Origin: Acephala macrosclerotiorum
Lineage: Eukaryota; Ascomycota; Leotiomycetes; Helotiales; Mollisiaceae
Reading direction: 5' to 3'
Length of the DNA stretch: 64,000 bases
NCBI GenBank assembly: GCA_014904845.1
Contig: MU119218.1
Span: 1 to 64,000, forward strand
In this document: piece by piece, positions 1-10,793 of the stretch
How the letters are laid out: every line of letters starts with the position of its first letter
Position numbering within the stretch: position 1 is the stretch's first letter
Position numbers and translations under genes: made by a program
The notes under the pieces: model-generated
The model's database searches: none
What the model saw: only the letters and a program-made list of their open reading frames with translations
Told to the model about the DNA's origin: nothing

Positions 1-1985
1 ATTTTAAAAATAATTAAAAAATTAATATTAAATATTTAATTTTTATAATATAAATATTAATAATTATTAATTAATAATAAAAATATATATTTATTTTATT
101 TTATTTAAATTAAATATTTAAAAAAAAATTATATAAATAATTATTATTAATTTATAATATTTAATAAAAATAAAATTAAATTAATATTTAATTCTTATAA
201 TTTTAATTAAATAAAAAAAACTTAAAACGAATATTATATATAAAAAAAAACGATTATAATAAAATTTAATATTATTAATTATATATTATTTAATATATAA
301 AAAGTTTTTATTTATTAATTATTTAAATTAATTATTAAAATTTTTATTTTATTTTTTATAAATAAAATTAAAAATTAAAAAAAATATATTATAATTATAA
401 AAAAAAAAATTTATTAATTTAATATATTATTTAATATTTATTTTAAAATAATTAAAACTTTTAATAATTTTTAATAAAAATATTAAAAATATATATATAT
501 ATTAAATTATAAATTTATTATTATTATAAAAATAAATAATAATACGTTTATAATTTTTCTAATTAATTTTAATTTATAAATATAATAATTATTTTTTTTA
601 TTTTTTATATAATTATTAAAAAATATATAAAAAAATTTAATATAATTTTAAAATTATTAAAAAATATTTAAAAAAATTTAAAAAAAATTTTAATAATAAT
701 ATTTTTTTTAAATATATAAAAAAAATTTTAATTATAAATCGTTTAAAAATAAATATATTATTTATTATATTAATTTAAAAAAAAATTTAAAATTATTAAA
801 TTTTTTATTAAAAAATAAATTAAATTAATATTTAATTTTTACAATTTTAATTAATAATATTAAATAAATATTATTAAATATTTTAAAAAAAAAAATTATT
901 TTTATATTAATTTAAAATTTATATATATAAAAATAATTATAATTTAATTAAAATATAATTATATAAATTTATTTTTATTATATATAATATTAATTTCTTT
1001 ATTAATTTTTTATTAATTAAAATTAATATATAATTTATTATATATTTTTAATAATATTAATAAAATAAATTATATTAAAAATATTAAAAATAATATATAT
1101 AATATTATATATAAAAATTAATTATTTTCTTATAGTTTTTTTATTTTAAAAAATAAATTAATAATAAATATATTTTTTATTTTTTATTTAACGTATATTT
1201 TATTTTATAAAATTTTCGTTTTTATATTTAATTAATTTAAATTATTTTATTTAATATATATTTTTAAAAATTATATAATTATAAAAATATTTAATATTTA
1301 AAATAAAAACGTATTTAAAAAAAATTTATAATTGAAATTTTAATTAAATACGATTATATTTTATTAATTTATATAATAATAAATTAATAAAATTATTTAA
1401 TATTTAAAATTTAATAATATTTAATTAAATTTTATATAATTTAAATTTATTAATATATTATAATTATATATTATTTCGAAATTATATAATAATAAAAATT
1501 TTTAATAAATTAATTAAATCGTTTATTATTGAAAATATTAATATTATATATATAAAACAAATAAATATTAATTTTTAGATTAAATAAAAAAATAAATAAA
1601 AAAATAATTTAAAAATTATATATAAAAAATAAATATTAAAAATTTTTAAATAAAAATAAAAATTATTAAAAACTTTTATAATAAATAAAATATTTAAAAA
1701 ATTAAAATATATTTTAATTATATTTAATATAATTTATAATAATATTTAAAAATTAAATTATTAAAACGCGTTTAATAATAAATTATAATTTAAATTAAAT
1801 TATTTTTTTTAAATATAAAATTAAAAAATAATTAAAAAAATTATATAAAAATAAAATTATATTAATTATATATTTTAATTAAAATTTTTAATTTAATTTT
1901 ATATAAATATTTAAAAAATCGAATTAATTTTATTAATATTTTTTTAAATAAAAAATTATATAAAATTTAATTTAAATTAGTTTTT
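1..1985. repeat. Extreme AT-rich block (RIP-degraded repeat)
   Basis: Almost only A and T for nearly 2 kb, with no open reading frame. The few remaining G and C bases lie mostly in about a dozen CpG dinucleotides (for example near 229, 251, 544, 741, 1767-1770); CpA is nearly absent. This is what heavy repeat-induced point mutation leaves in an old transposon. The border at about 1985 is abrupt. The original element cannot be identified. Confidence 0.85.
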
Positions 1986-2015
1986 TAAATATTTGCGTTT
2001 GAGTCTCGGTTATTG

Positions 2016-2140
2016 GAGTGCCTATATAAGGAGCCAATTAAAGCTCCTCGGTTAAAACATCTCGGGCCTACAAAGGACCCGTGCCTACGTAGGCAAGTCG
2101 GGATGCCTGTGTAGGGGCTCCTTGTATAAGGGCTCCTATT
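2016..2140. repeat. Short element with inverted arms and a palindrome
   Basis: A CCTATATAAGGAGCC-like arm near 2028 is matched in inverse orientation by GGCTCCTTGTATAAGG near 2118. Between them lies the perfect palindrome TGCCTACGTAGGCA near 2092. It sits directly at the edge of the AT-rich block and may be the less mutated end of the same element or a small foldback element. No coding capacity. Confidence 0.4.
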
Positions 2141-3134
2141 GGTGATATCGTCTTTAGCGAGGCGAATCAATTTCGTCTCCGGCGCTTCCCAATTTTCGAT
2201 CTTTGAATTTCACTCTAAAGACAACCACGGCGCTCAATAAAATGCTTCAAAATTTGGATGAACGATAGAATATACCTTAGAGAGTCTATATGCCAAGTTT
2301 TAATCGCTTCCAGCTTCATTTGATTGTGGAGAGTCTAGTTGTTGATGAGATAGATTACTCGCCAAATCTGGCCCAAGCGCCGGGGACGAAATGGAATCGC
2401 CTCGAAGTCGCGTCTGGTTTCTACAACTTGCAAGACGACGCAACTCCGCTATTGTTCTCAAATCGCAAAGGGCAACCCATCTGTTGAGCATTTGTACGAT
2501 ATTGTCCAAACGCTTGGGTAAAGACCTCACTGCGCTCTTCCTGAGCTTTTTGAGGCGGTATTAAGCACAACAAGTACGACTCCTACGACACATCAACTCC
2601 ATTCTTCAAATCATTTCGCGCCCCTCGAAGTCTTGTAGCGCTCAAATATGGTTGGAATTAAATTAATAAACTCTACCTCGTCGATTCGGAACGTACCCAC
2701 CATGGACACAAACAAGTACGACACTTTACAACAACGGCGCATGCGCATGTCAGTCAAATCCGGGTACGAATCTAGCAACCCAGCGCATGATGCTAGAGCA
2801 GGCCAAGAGTTGCAAACTCTTCAAGTCATGAGTACAGCTGTCGCGCTTTGGACCAGAAGGAAATTTGCTAACTATTCCAGACAACAGAACACAAAAAGGC
2901 CAGCGAAGACTTGGTAACAATTAGCGCAGTGGTCAAGCATCTAGAACACCAACCCAAATATGAGAACTCTCTATCTCGGCTACAGCTGCGGTAACTTCGA
3001 CTTCGACTGCTATAAATAGCCCCTCCGGTCTCGAAGATCCTCAAAAACCATGTTCAACGCAGAAAATAATATTACAACTGTCCGTTGTTTCACGATGCTC
3101 GGAAATTGGGCTCCCGCTCTAATCCGACCTTTCG
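2141..3134. other. Intergenic, no convincing gene
   Basis: Short open frames on both strands show no recognisable domain, no conserved splice pattern and no sustained protein-like composition. The last 150 bases are probably the promoter and leader of the RRM-like gene that follows. Confidence 0.5.
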
Positions 3135-4223
3135 ATGGCGTACCATGGGGACTTGGCTGGCAATCTGGGCTATCTGATGGCGAAGACAGAAGACCACAGA
3201 ACTTTGGCAGATGCATCCGCCGAGGCTACTCAAAGTTCTTTGCCAGACTCCTCTGGAGGTGTTACACTTGAGGTTCCTTCCACTCGGGCACTTGCCACAT
3301 CTCGAATTACTCAGGCCACTGCTTCACAACCTCCTCGGAAGTACTTGAGTACGCTAAGCTCGTGGCATGCTATCAGTTCTTGTGGTTCCAATATGAGACT
3401 AGTTATGTTTAACTCGCGACCGGCAAGTCTGGCTGCGTCTTCCAACACGTCAGCCGTCCGTACACGTGATTCCCTTGACGGATCATCAATGGAGACTCGC
3501 TCTCCTCGAGCTGTCAAAATTCCAGTTGGAACTGCTAAGAGGGAACGTCCTCCATTTTGCCCATCCCAGCAATGGCTCGTGGCTCAAGGCCTGATTGATG
3601 GTGCTTCGGATGGTGTGCGCCACAAAGGCGATCCTACATCCAAATCAGCCCTGGCAACTGAGAGAAGACTCCCAGACAAGGAAAACTGTGCTCTATGGTT
3701 GACAGGTCTTCCTGGAGACATTACTTACGCCTTGATATTTGATTGGCTTGAAGAGGAGAACGCTGGTGGAGTCTGGGCGCTGCACATCAAACTACCCAAG
3801 GATCGATTCGAGACTTCCGCTGCGAGACTTGTTTTCTTCGAACAGGAGAACGCTCAGAAACTTTTTGATGCAACAAAAAAGCCGCACAAGCCGTTCCTGG
3901 ACAACAACAAGGTCGATGTCAAGTTCAACAGAGAGGGAAACCGCGAAAGATATGACGTCAAGGCTAGAGTTGTGGAGATCGAGAGACCCGTCGAGATGAT
4001 GACCTGGAGCTTTTGGAAGGGATACTTTGATCAAGGAATTATCTATGATCCGGACCGCTGGCTCAGCTTGCCATGCTTCTTTGAAGGCAAGGCTAAAATG
4101 GAGATTCGCTTCGCAAGAGTCAATGGCCAAACTCAAACGGCCATTCAGAAAATTCAGAAGGACGAGGGTATGGACCACATTGTACAGGCGTATTGCAAAG
4201 TGGATCCATGTGGTGGCAACTGA
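3135..4223 (+). CDS. RRM-like paralog A, intact
   Basis: Predicted 362 aa, single open frame from an ATG. Residues 1-175 are Ser/Thr/Ala-rich and low in structure. A first RRM-like domain spans about 180-268: the RNP2-like strand is CALWLTGLP and the RNP1-like strand AARLVFF, separated by GGVWALHI. A second, more divergent half (about 278-357) has RVVEIERP, the strand MEIRFARVNGQ, a helix, and ends VDPCGGN. The LPDKEN lead-in and the FAR(V/I)NGQ and DPC signatures recur in the neighbours B and C. RRM folds usually bind single-stranded RNA, but here that is inference; the aromatic RNP residues are only partly kept. It reads in the same direction as B. An upstream intron or earlier start cannot be excluded because the N-terminal part is poorly conserved. 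Confidence 0.7.
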   Translation: MAYHGDLAGNLGYLMAKTEDHRTLADASAEATQSSLPDSSGGVTLEVPSTRALATSRITQATASQPPRKYLSTLSSWHAISSCGSNMRLVMFNSRPASLAASSNTSAVRTRDSLDGSSMETRSPRAVKIPVGTAKRERPPFCPSQQWLVAQGLIDGASDGVRHKGDPTSKSALATERRLPDKENCALWLTGLPGDITYALIFDWLEEENAGGVWALHIKLPKDRFETSAARLVFFEQENAQKLFDATKKPHKPFLDNNKVDVKFNREGNRERYDVKARVVEIERPVEMMTWSFWKGYFDQGIIYDPDRWLSLPCFFEGKAKMEIRFARVNGQTQTAIQKIQKDEGMDHIVQAYCKVDPCGGN

Positions 4224-5041
4224 AGGAGGGCGTTAGAGAACAGTAGCGAGGGTGGATCTCTGCTTAGCCAGGCATGCGACGAGACGCAGAGTTTGAGGAA
4301 CTGGGCCCATTATTCAAGGGCACTTTCATTTATCTTGGTACGCGTCGGTGTACAAGCGAGGCTATTGGCAGCTGCACGAGAATATATATCTCTTGTGAGG
4401 GACCTGAGACTTGACGTATTAAGTCTAAGCTTAAAAATCGAAGTAGATAGGAGCAAATGGTGAAACCCATAAACCATAGCACTGGCATCAACCCTCCGTG
4501 GTGCTTTCATGAAATTTGATGTTCTTCAATGACAATTGCCAAGTTGAACCTTGAAGAGAGCGATGCAGCCTATATAGATGTGGACTCGGAAGTAGTATCA
4601 TTGCAGAACCGTTTGTGAAACTAAACGAAAGATCGACCCTGTGCTGGCTTTTATGAGAGTGAATCGTGGGGGAAACGCGGCCCGAAAGTCCCCGAAGGAA
4701 TGATCGAGTGCTGATTCAACGGAGTGCTTCTCGGCTCATCCGAAGTCTTCTTGTCCTCGAATATCGCTAATAGCTCGCTAAAGTTCTTTAATTTCTGCCT
4801 TTTTGAACGCAGCTGCCTTCGAAATACAACAACTTTTTTGGCAACATACATCGCATCAACTCTTGAATTTGCGCAAAAAGGTTCACGCCCTTCACTAGAT
4901 GGATCCTTCTAACGGTTCTGACTGATATTAACTGCTGTCAAGAAGTGCAGACCACGGGAGCGTTATTACGAGTCGTCGTCCACCACTTACTCAGCGAACA
5001 ATTCATCAGACGTCACCATAGCGCAGCACTTTCAAGAAAGC
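4224..5041. other. Intergenic between paralogs A and B
   Basis: About 0.8 kb holding the 3' region of A and the promoter and leader of B. Only short shadow frames are present, and no conserved gene is seen. Confidence 0.5.
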
Positions 5042-6270
5042 ATGACTGTCTCGTCCTTTAACAACCATCGATCGGATGATCATGACGTTTGGAGCCCAGG
5101 TATGCTTCCAGTCTCAAATGTAGGACTTGCGCTGACAATATTGTAGCTCCCATCAGCATTGAGACTCATATGCTCTTCAGACCTGTGGGGGCACCGGTCC
5201 CATCGTCAGCTGCCACTCGACCACAAGCTACCTATGGTCATGCAATAGGAAATACGTCCCGTGTGCAGCAGTTCCTTGATTCTCTTTCCGATACGCAGGC
5301 GAGTCATGAACGTGCCGTGAGAACAGAGCAGTGCCCTCGAGATATCGCTCCTTTCGAGACACCGCCAGACTCTCCCTCCTTTCCTTGTATTTCTCCGAAC
5401 TTCCATCAACCAGAGATACGTGAGCAGGGCGATCGGATACCTAATGCTCCTATTACATCCGCAGAGCCTTGGATACCTCAAGATCCGGTTTCAAGTGTCA
5501 GATTTCAAGATCCCCTTGTCGAAGCCAGAGTGGAACGCAGAATCTCGGACCTCATGATCAGCATCCCCACGCCAAGAAACTTCCTACCTTCCGATATGGT
5601 CCAGCAAAGGGGCATGCTCACTGCTCCTGGAAATATTCCGTTCATCCATTCTAATGGCCATTATCAAGGAAACAGAAATTCGAACGCGAACAGACACCAG
5701 ATTACAAATCTTGCCGATGACCTCAACTGCGCTCTATTCCTGCGAAACATTCCAATGAGTGCCTCGCTATCAGGCGTCTTCGATATGGTCGATACTGGGG
5801 CGGTGTATGCACTTCACATTATGCCTCCCAATGGACAATACCATACTTGCGCAGCCAAGTTGACATTCATGACACCAGATGGCGCGGCAATGTTCTTGGC
5901 GAAAGCTCGGCAGGGCATTCGGCTTGAAGGATATTTGTTGGATGCTAGGTACAACAATCGCGAGGGCTACCTCTGTAATACGACTGCATTGAGCAGAGTT
6001 CTGCATGTTGAAGGTCCAGAGACCATCATGAAAGTTGACTACTGGTTTCGATACTTTAGACAGGTGTGTGTCTTCCAGTGGGACCGAGTCGTTGAGCTAG
6101 CTTGCCCACGTCCTGGTAGGAAGTGCTTGGAGTTCAGATTCGCCCGCATCAACGGCCAAGCTCAGACTTGTTTACAGGAGATCCAACAACAAGAGGAGTT
6201 CGCGGGACTGGTTGATGCGGGGTATGGATTCGATCCTTGTGATCAGCTAACTCTCCAAGACATGGTGTAG
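5042..6270 (+). CDS. RRM-like paralog B, intact, two exons
   Basis: Exons 5042-5099 and 5147-6270. The 47-nt intron has donor GTATGC, a GCTGAC branch point and acceptor GTAG. The product is 393 aa. I chose ATG 5042 because splicing joins it in frame to the long second exon, which otherwise lacks a good ATG. The N-terminal 210 residues are variable. The first RRM-like domain lies at about 213-300 (NCALFLRNIP, GAVYALHIMPP, CAAKLTFM). The second half lies at about 301-384 (SRVLHVEGP, LEFRFARINGQAQT), with the tail GYGFDPCDQ. The architecture matches A and C, so the family is likely nucleic-acid binding with no assigned role. The single intron is near the 5' end, unlike U3, which has four. Confidence 0.78.
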
Positions 6271-7786
6271 CGTCGGAATCAAGTAAAGAAAGTGTTTGGA
6301 TTTCGGATGTAGTAGTAGCAGGTCGGCAGAGGGTCCGAGGGATCCGATGGGTTGGTATGAGTTGTATTGGAAGATCCCATGATGTTCCATGATTACTGGG
6401 AAGGTGCAGGTGGTCTTTAATGGGTAAATCCATACTTTTGGCAGCATTAGAGATTATGGAAGAAGAGAGTTGAGATAAGATGGCACTACGAGCAGAATTA
6501 GAAAGTATTGCTCATCGCGAACAGCAATGCCATTATCGTCATTAAGACTCGATCTCACTGATGAGGCGCTTCTTTCTGCCATGAAACATTTGCGATTTTG
6601 TTGGTACAGTCTAGGTGAGGTTAGTGTTCCTTGCTATGGAATCGGCTATTCTGAAATAGATTTGGGCGTTCGGGTTATTATCATCCATATGATCCAGGGG
6701 TATGGCCGATGTAGTCGGATTGCCGCAATGGCTGCCACCATCGAAATAAATGCAACGTCGTGTCTCCAGCCTAAGTCCAAAATACCCTAGATGTAACTCT
6801 CCATGAATTCAATAGCAATGGACAAAACATTGCCCTTTCATAGCCAAGCAGGGCAAAGGTAACGCCATGCCACCTATGCGAACAAACATGTCTTTGAATG
6901 TTGTTCTTCCTTGAATCCTTGTAACAGACTCTGAAGAGGGCGTAAGCCTTTTACCTTTCTCAACCAACGATATATGACAGAAAAAGGCGCCGGCATGGTT
7001 CAGCAATGTGCACGATGCATCATTTAAGGTGGGACCCCTTAGGTTGAAGCTTGCCTTACATACGAGGAGCTGCTATGCTGGTGACAGATGCAAGTCCAGA
7101 TGTTTGACTGGACGTGGCAGCTCGTGGGCATGGCTCAGCAGACAAAAAAGAAGTTGCAGGAGCCTCCAAACACACCAAATTGTCATGGTATAAAATTATC
7201 TCATGGGCGGAGTCCCTATTGGGTATGAAACAATGATTCTGCGGCTCGGTATTGACGCTGAAAGCCCCTTCATTGCGGAGCGAGGAATATGTAATTGGGC
7301 GTGCCTGCTAGTATGGTCCCGCGAAGCCGCTCGGTTTCTATGTATCGTACGTTGCTGTTTGGGCGAAGCTTTCCTGACGTATGAAAAGCAACGAGGCTGC
7401 GGTCCAGATAGTGGAACTAAATCCCTTAGTGTAGCCGAGATGTACGAGATGGGACGAGGCTGTCTGCGGAGGCTCTGAGCGAAATACCCAATACGTCATG
7501 TCGAACGTTTTTCCTTTAAGTCCAGGACTTTTGACGTGTGAGGAGAGACGAGGCTGCGCTAAGGGTCACGACCGACAGAAGCGAGCATAAAACGCACAAT
7601 TCTCGATCAGCAACCTCCCTCTCGACAACCTCCACGCTTCCGCACATCTTCCACTCCTTCATCTACAACTTCTTCCACAAAGGGCCTTGCTTCTTCCATC
7701 AAGGAGATCTTCTGCGCAGAAGAGTCTTTGGTGGAGCTCCCATTCACAAGTCTTTCTGTACTCTTACAAAGTTGCCCTTCCATCTG
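6271..7786. other. Intergenic; degenerate direct repeats near 7374 and 7531
   Basis: No gene recognised. Two related segments about 157 bp apart share a GACGTRTGA start and an ACGAGGCTGCG core. This looks like an eroded local duplication. Remaining frames are short and without features. Confidence 0.45.
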
Positions 7787-8926
7787 GAGCGTGACCATCG
7801 ATTCGAAATCCCTGGTTGATCCGCAATATCAAGCCTTCTGTCTAGGGCGTGAACATCGATTCGAAGCCTCCTCCTCGATCCACAAAACCACATACACAGG
7901 TATATCTTTGGAAGAGCTCTTCAGCACGTCAAAGTTTTGCTAGACCTTCGATCCGAAGGCCTTTTGCGTTGTTGGTCTCCGCTTTCATCCGGAGCGTGAC
8001 CACCGATTCAAAATCTCCCCCAGCACCCCCGACATTGCATACACCAGCAGATCTTTCAAAAAGATCTTCTAGACAGCAAAATCTTTACTAAAGCTCCTAT
8101 CAAAGAGCTCATTGCAGTCTTTCAGGAGTTTTTCGATTCGAAGCGTCAGTATCGATTCGATCCCTTCCATTATTTCATCCCAACCATCACATACACCGAC
8201 AGACCGAGCTTCTCTACTGCCTTTCAAGGAGCGTCTGCAAAGCAGATTCTTCGCTGGAGTCTCGATCTATTATTCGCTGTGGCGACATCGGCGAACCCCC
8301 TTTATTCCCAAGCGTCATCACTGCGGTCGGACTTGACGGTGTACGGTGTACGTACTCAGTCCAAAGTCGTTCGATATCACTCCCTAGCGTTAAGCCATTT
8401 TAACGCCCTTTTCCCAGTCGGTTTTGTGCTTGTCCGCACATCCTCCGGCCATCACCATATCACCAAAGCGTCAAGAGCGGATTCCAGCTCTGCTCTCAAT
8501 ACATAAACCATACTCATACACTCTTTCTTCTGTCGTCAATCTCGATTGGCGACCCTTACAAGAGGAATCTTCGTGCTTTGTCTGTCTGTGCAGCAATTGC
8601 GGCTCTCTGTCACAGCAGAAGCGGATCTTTCACCAAAGCGTCAGCATCCCAATCTGATTCTCCGAATCCTTTGTGTACAAGCGTTCTCGCTAACGCCGAG
8701 AGCTCGCTTCGTCCTCTCTCAGTCGTAAATTTTGGTGGGTTGTCCGCACACTTTCATCCCCCACCTCTTTCCACAAATGCTGACGGTAGTATATTAAGCT
8801 TCTTATTCGATCTTAGATCAGAACTCCTTTCATTTCAAGAACGAGAAGCGAGATTCGAATATCCAGATCGAATCTATCGTTCGAGTCCTGAGAAAGAGTT
8901 TCTATCACGAAGATACCCAGAGAAAA
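7787..8926. repeat. Degenerate repeats in the 5' region of paralog C
   Basis: Blocks resembling GGAGCGTGACCATCGATTCG occur near 7787, 7846, 7990 and 8140, each followed by C-rich tracts and CACATACAC-like words. CACCAAAGCGTCA recurs near 8461 and 8632. No frame runs through the whole stretch, so this is read as a duplicated promoter or long 5' leader rather than coding sequence. C/T-rich tracts are common in fungal promoters, which makes some similarity expected. Confidence 0.45.
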
Positions 8927-10793
8927 ATGGCTGTCTTTCGAAGAGGCGCGTTGATCATCGAGCCTGACCATGGCATGAGGATCACCCATCGCTTGAAGTT
9001 CTCTACAGCTGGTAAATCATCGATTGACGAGTATACTGAGATACTGACGAAAGTAGTGCCATATCCAGATGATCTCGAACCAGTTGCTGCCAACTTTACA
9101 AAGTGGGCTAGTCCACGCCTGGCTGCATGGTATGCGCAGCAGCAAGCGATCGGGGATATGGGTCTAGTCGAAGATGCTTTTGGACTGTTTCACACACCCG
9201 ACCATAGACCTTTCCGTTTCGACGAGCTTGGTGAAGGCATTCATGCAGGTATTCCTCAAGTCGGCGATCTGGGACAACCTTTTGGTGCTGCGGGAGGATA
9301 CTTCAATCCAAGTATTCATGGCCAAGGTAGTCTTGATCCTTCCGCAGTACATTTATATCAAAGCTTTCACGGTCAAGTAGGTGTCGGTCCAGCCGGACAG
9401 TATTCGAATTCAAGCTCCCATGGCCGAGGAGATACTACTGGCGCCACGGCTTACGGAAAAACCGATGGCGCGCAAGCTATCATTGCCGTCACTAGTCTTG
9501 TGCCACCCGATGATACAGGCGCAGGAGGTATTGGTGCTGGAGCACAAGTCGAGCAGTACAACTTCGCGGTCGTCGCCAACTCGATCGGGTAAGTCTCCCG
9601 AGCCCCAGGCAAAGCAATCTGCTAACCTGCTCCAAGATCCAATAACGAGACGAGATCGGTATCCCCAGACGAAGACCAAGAGATGACCTTCAACAGTCAC
9701 GCAGATGGCGAGACTTATGGTTCCGAGGATGATGGACATACCAACTATTCGCAAGATGCTCATACCGATTCACTTGCAGTCTCCTCAAATGCTGGACCTG
9801 GTTCTTCGGTCATTTCCGAGGACAATCCTCTGTTTGCAGACTTAGCCAAGCGCCTCTCGGAGTACAAGAGTGAACATGGCATCCAAACCGTCTATAATAA
9901 GAACGAGGAGCCATTTCGGCCATCCCAGATGCTTGTTGACGAGGAAGCTGGTATCATTCGCCCACCTTTGACCAAACAACACTATCTTGACAACCACGAA
10001 GACGTACCATGCAAGACCTACAAGCATCAAGCCAAGGGGCTGCCCGATAAGGAGAATGCGGCCTTGTGGTTGGAAGGTCTACCACCAACTGTCACCGAAG
10101 CAGATGTGTTGGCTGTCGTTGACACTGGAGCGGTCTTCGCGTTGCATCTCAATGGGCCAACCTGGAGACACAGCACATCAGCATGCAAGCTGGTTTTTAT
10201 GAAAGTTTCTGCTGCTCATGCCTTCAAGAAGAAGTGTATTCCTTTGAGATCTTTCGGTCCTGGCAATGGTCATGGTACTGGTCTCCGCCTTGGCGACTTC
10301 AACATCCGTGCGGGCCACAACGACAATGGGTATAGAGAGTATGGTCGCCCTGGACAGTCTCGCGTGCTTCGTATTCATGGACCTGAGGAACTAATCAAGA
10401 CAACGGATTGGGAATCGTGGTTCAAGAAATGTACTCACTACAAGAAGACGCACTCCGCTATTCTGCCTTCGGGTGTCCATGGGGAAGCCATTTACGAGGT
10501 TGGTTTCGCCCGTATCGACGTAAGTAACATCCTGCCCTTTATCTGAGGACTTTTTTCAGAGCTGAGCTCTTTGCGAGCATTGCGAACTCGGCTCAGCTCT
10601 TCGACTCCCAAATCATTCTTCAAATCTCATACTAATCTATCTATAGGGGCAGGCCGAAACTATCCATCACGCTGTCCGCAAAGAAGAAGCTTTCAAGGGT
10701 ATTTTCCGCGTGGAATATGCTCGAGACCCGTGTGATCCTGATGGCCGGGATTTCGAGCGTCACCGAATGCGCGAGGCTAGACGATGGGAATGA
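8927..10793 (+). CDS. RRM-like paralog C, intact, three exons
   Basis: Exons 8927-9588, 9637-10519 and 10647-10793 join in frame to 563 aa. Introns begin GTAAGT; the second has an ACTAAT branch point. Residues about 120-190 contain three imperfect repeats built on Y-x2-S-x-H-G-(Q/R)-G, an unstructured Gly/Ser/His-rich segment not seen in A or B. The first RRM-like domain is at about 356-445 (KENAALWLEGLP, GAVFALHLNGP, ACKLVFMK). The second half is at about 460-545 (SRVLRIHGP, YEVGFARID), with the tail YARDPCDPDG and a basic C-terminus. The last exon supplies the helix and DPCD tail, so gene models stopping at 10546 would truncate it. Function unknown; RNA binding is inferred from the fold only. 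Confidence 0.82.

Noticed and set aside
1..1985. Mitochondrial DNA insertion or centromere
   Set aside because: No mitochondrial gene or tRNA trace is seen, and the retained CpG pattern fits RIP better. A 2-kb block is not evidence for a centromere.
7787..8160. CRISPR-like or satellite array
   Set aside because: Repeats are diverged and unevenly spaced, and the genome is eukaryotic.
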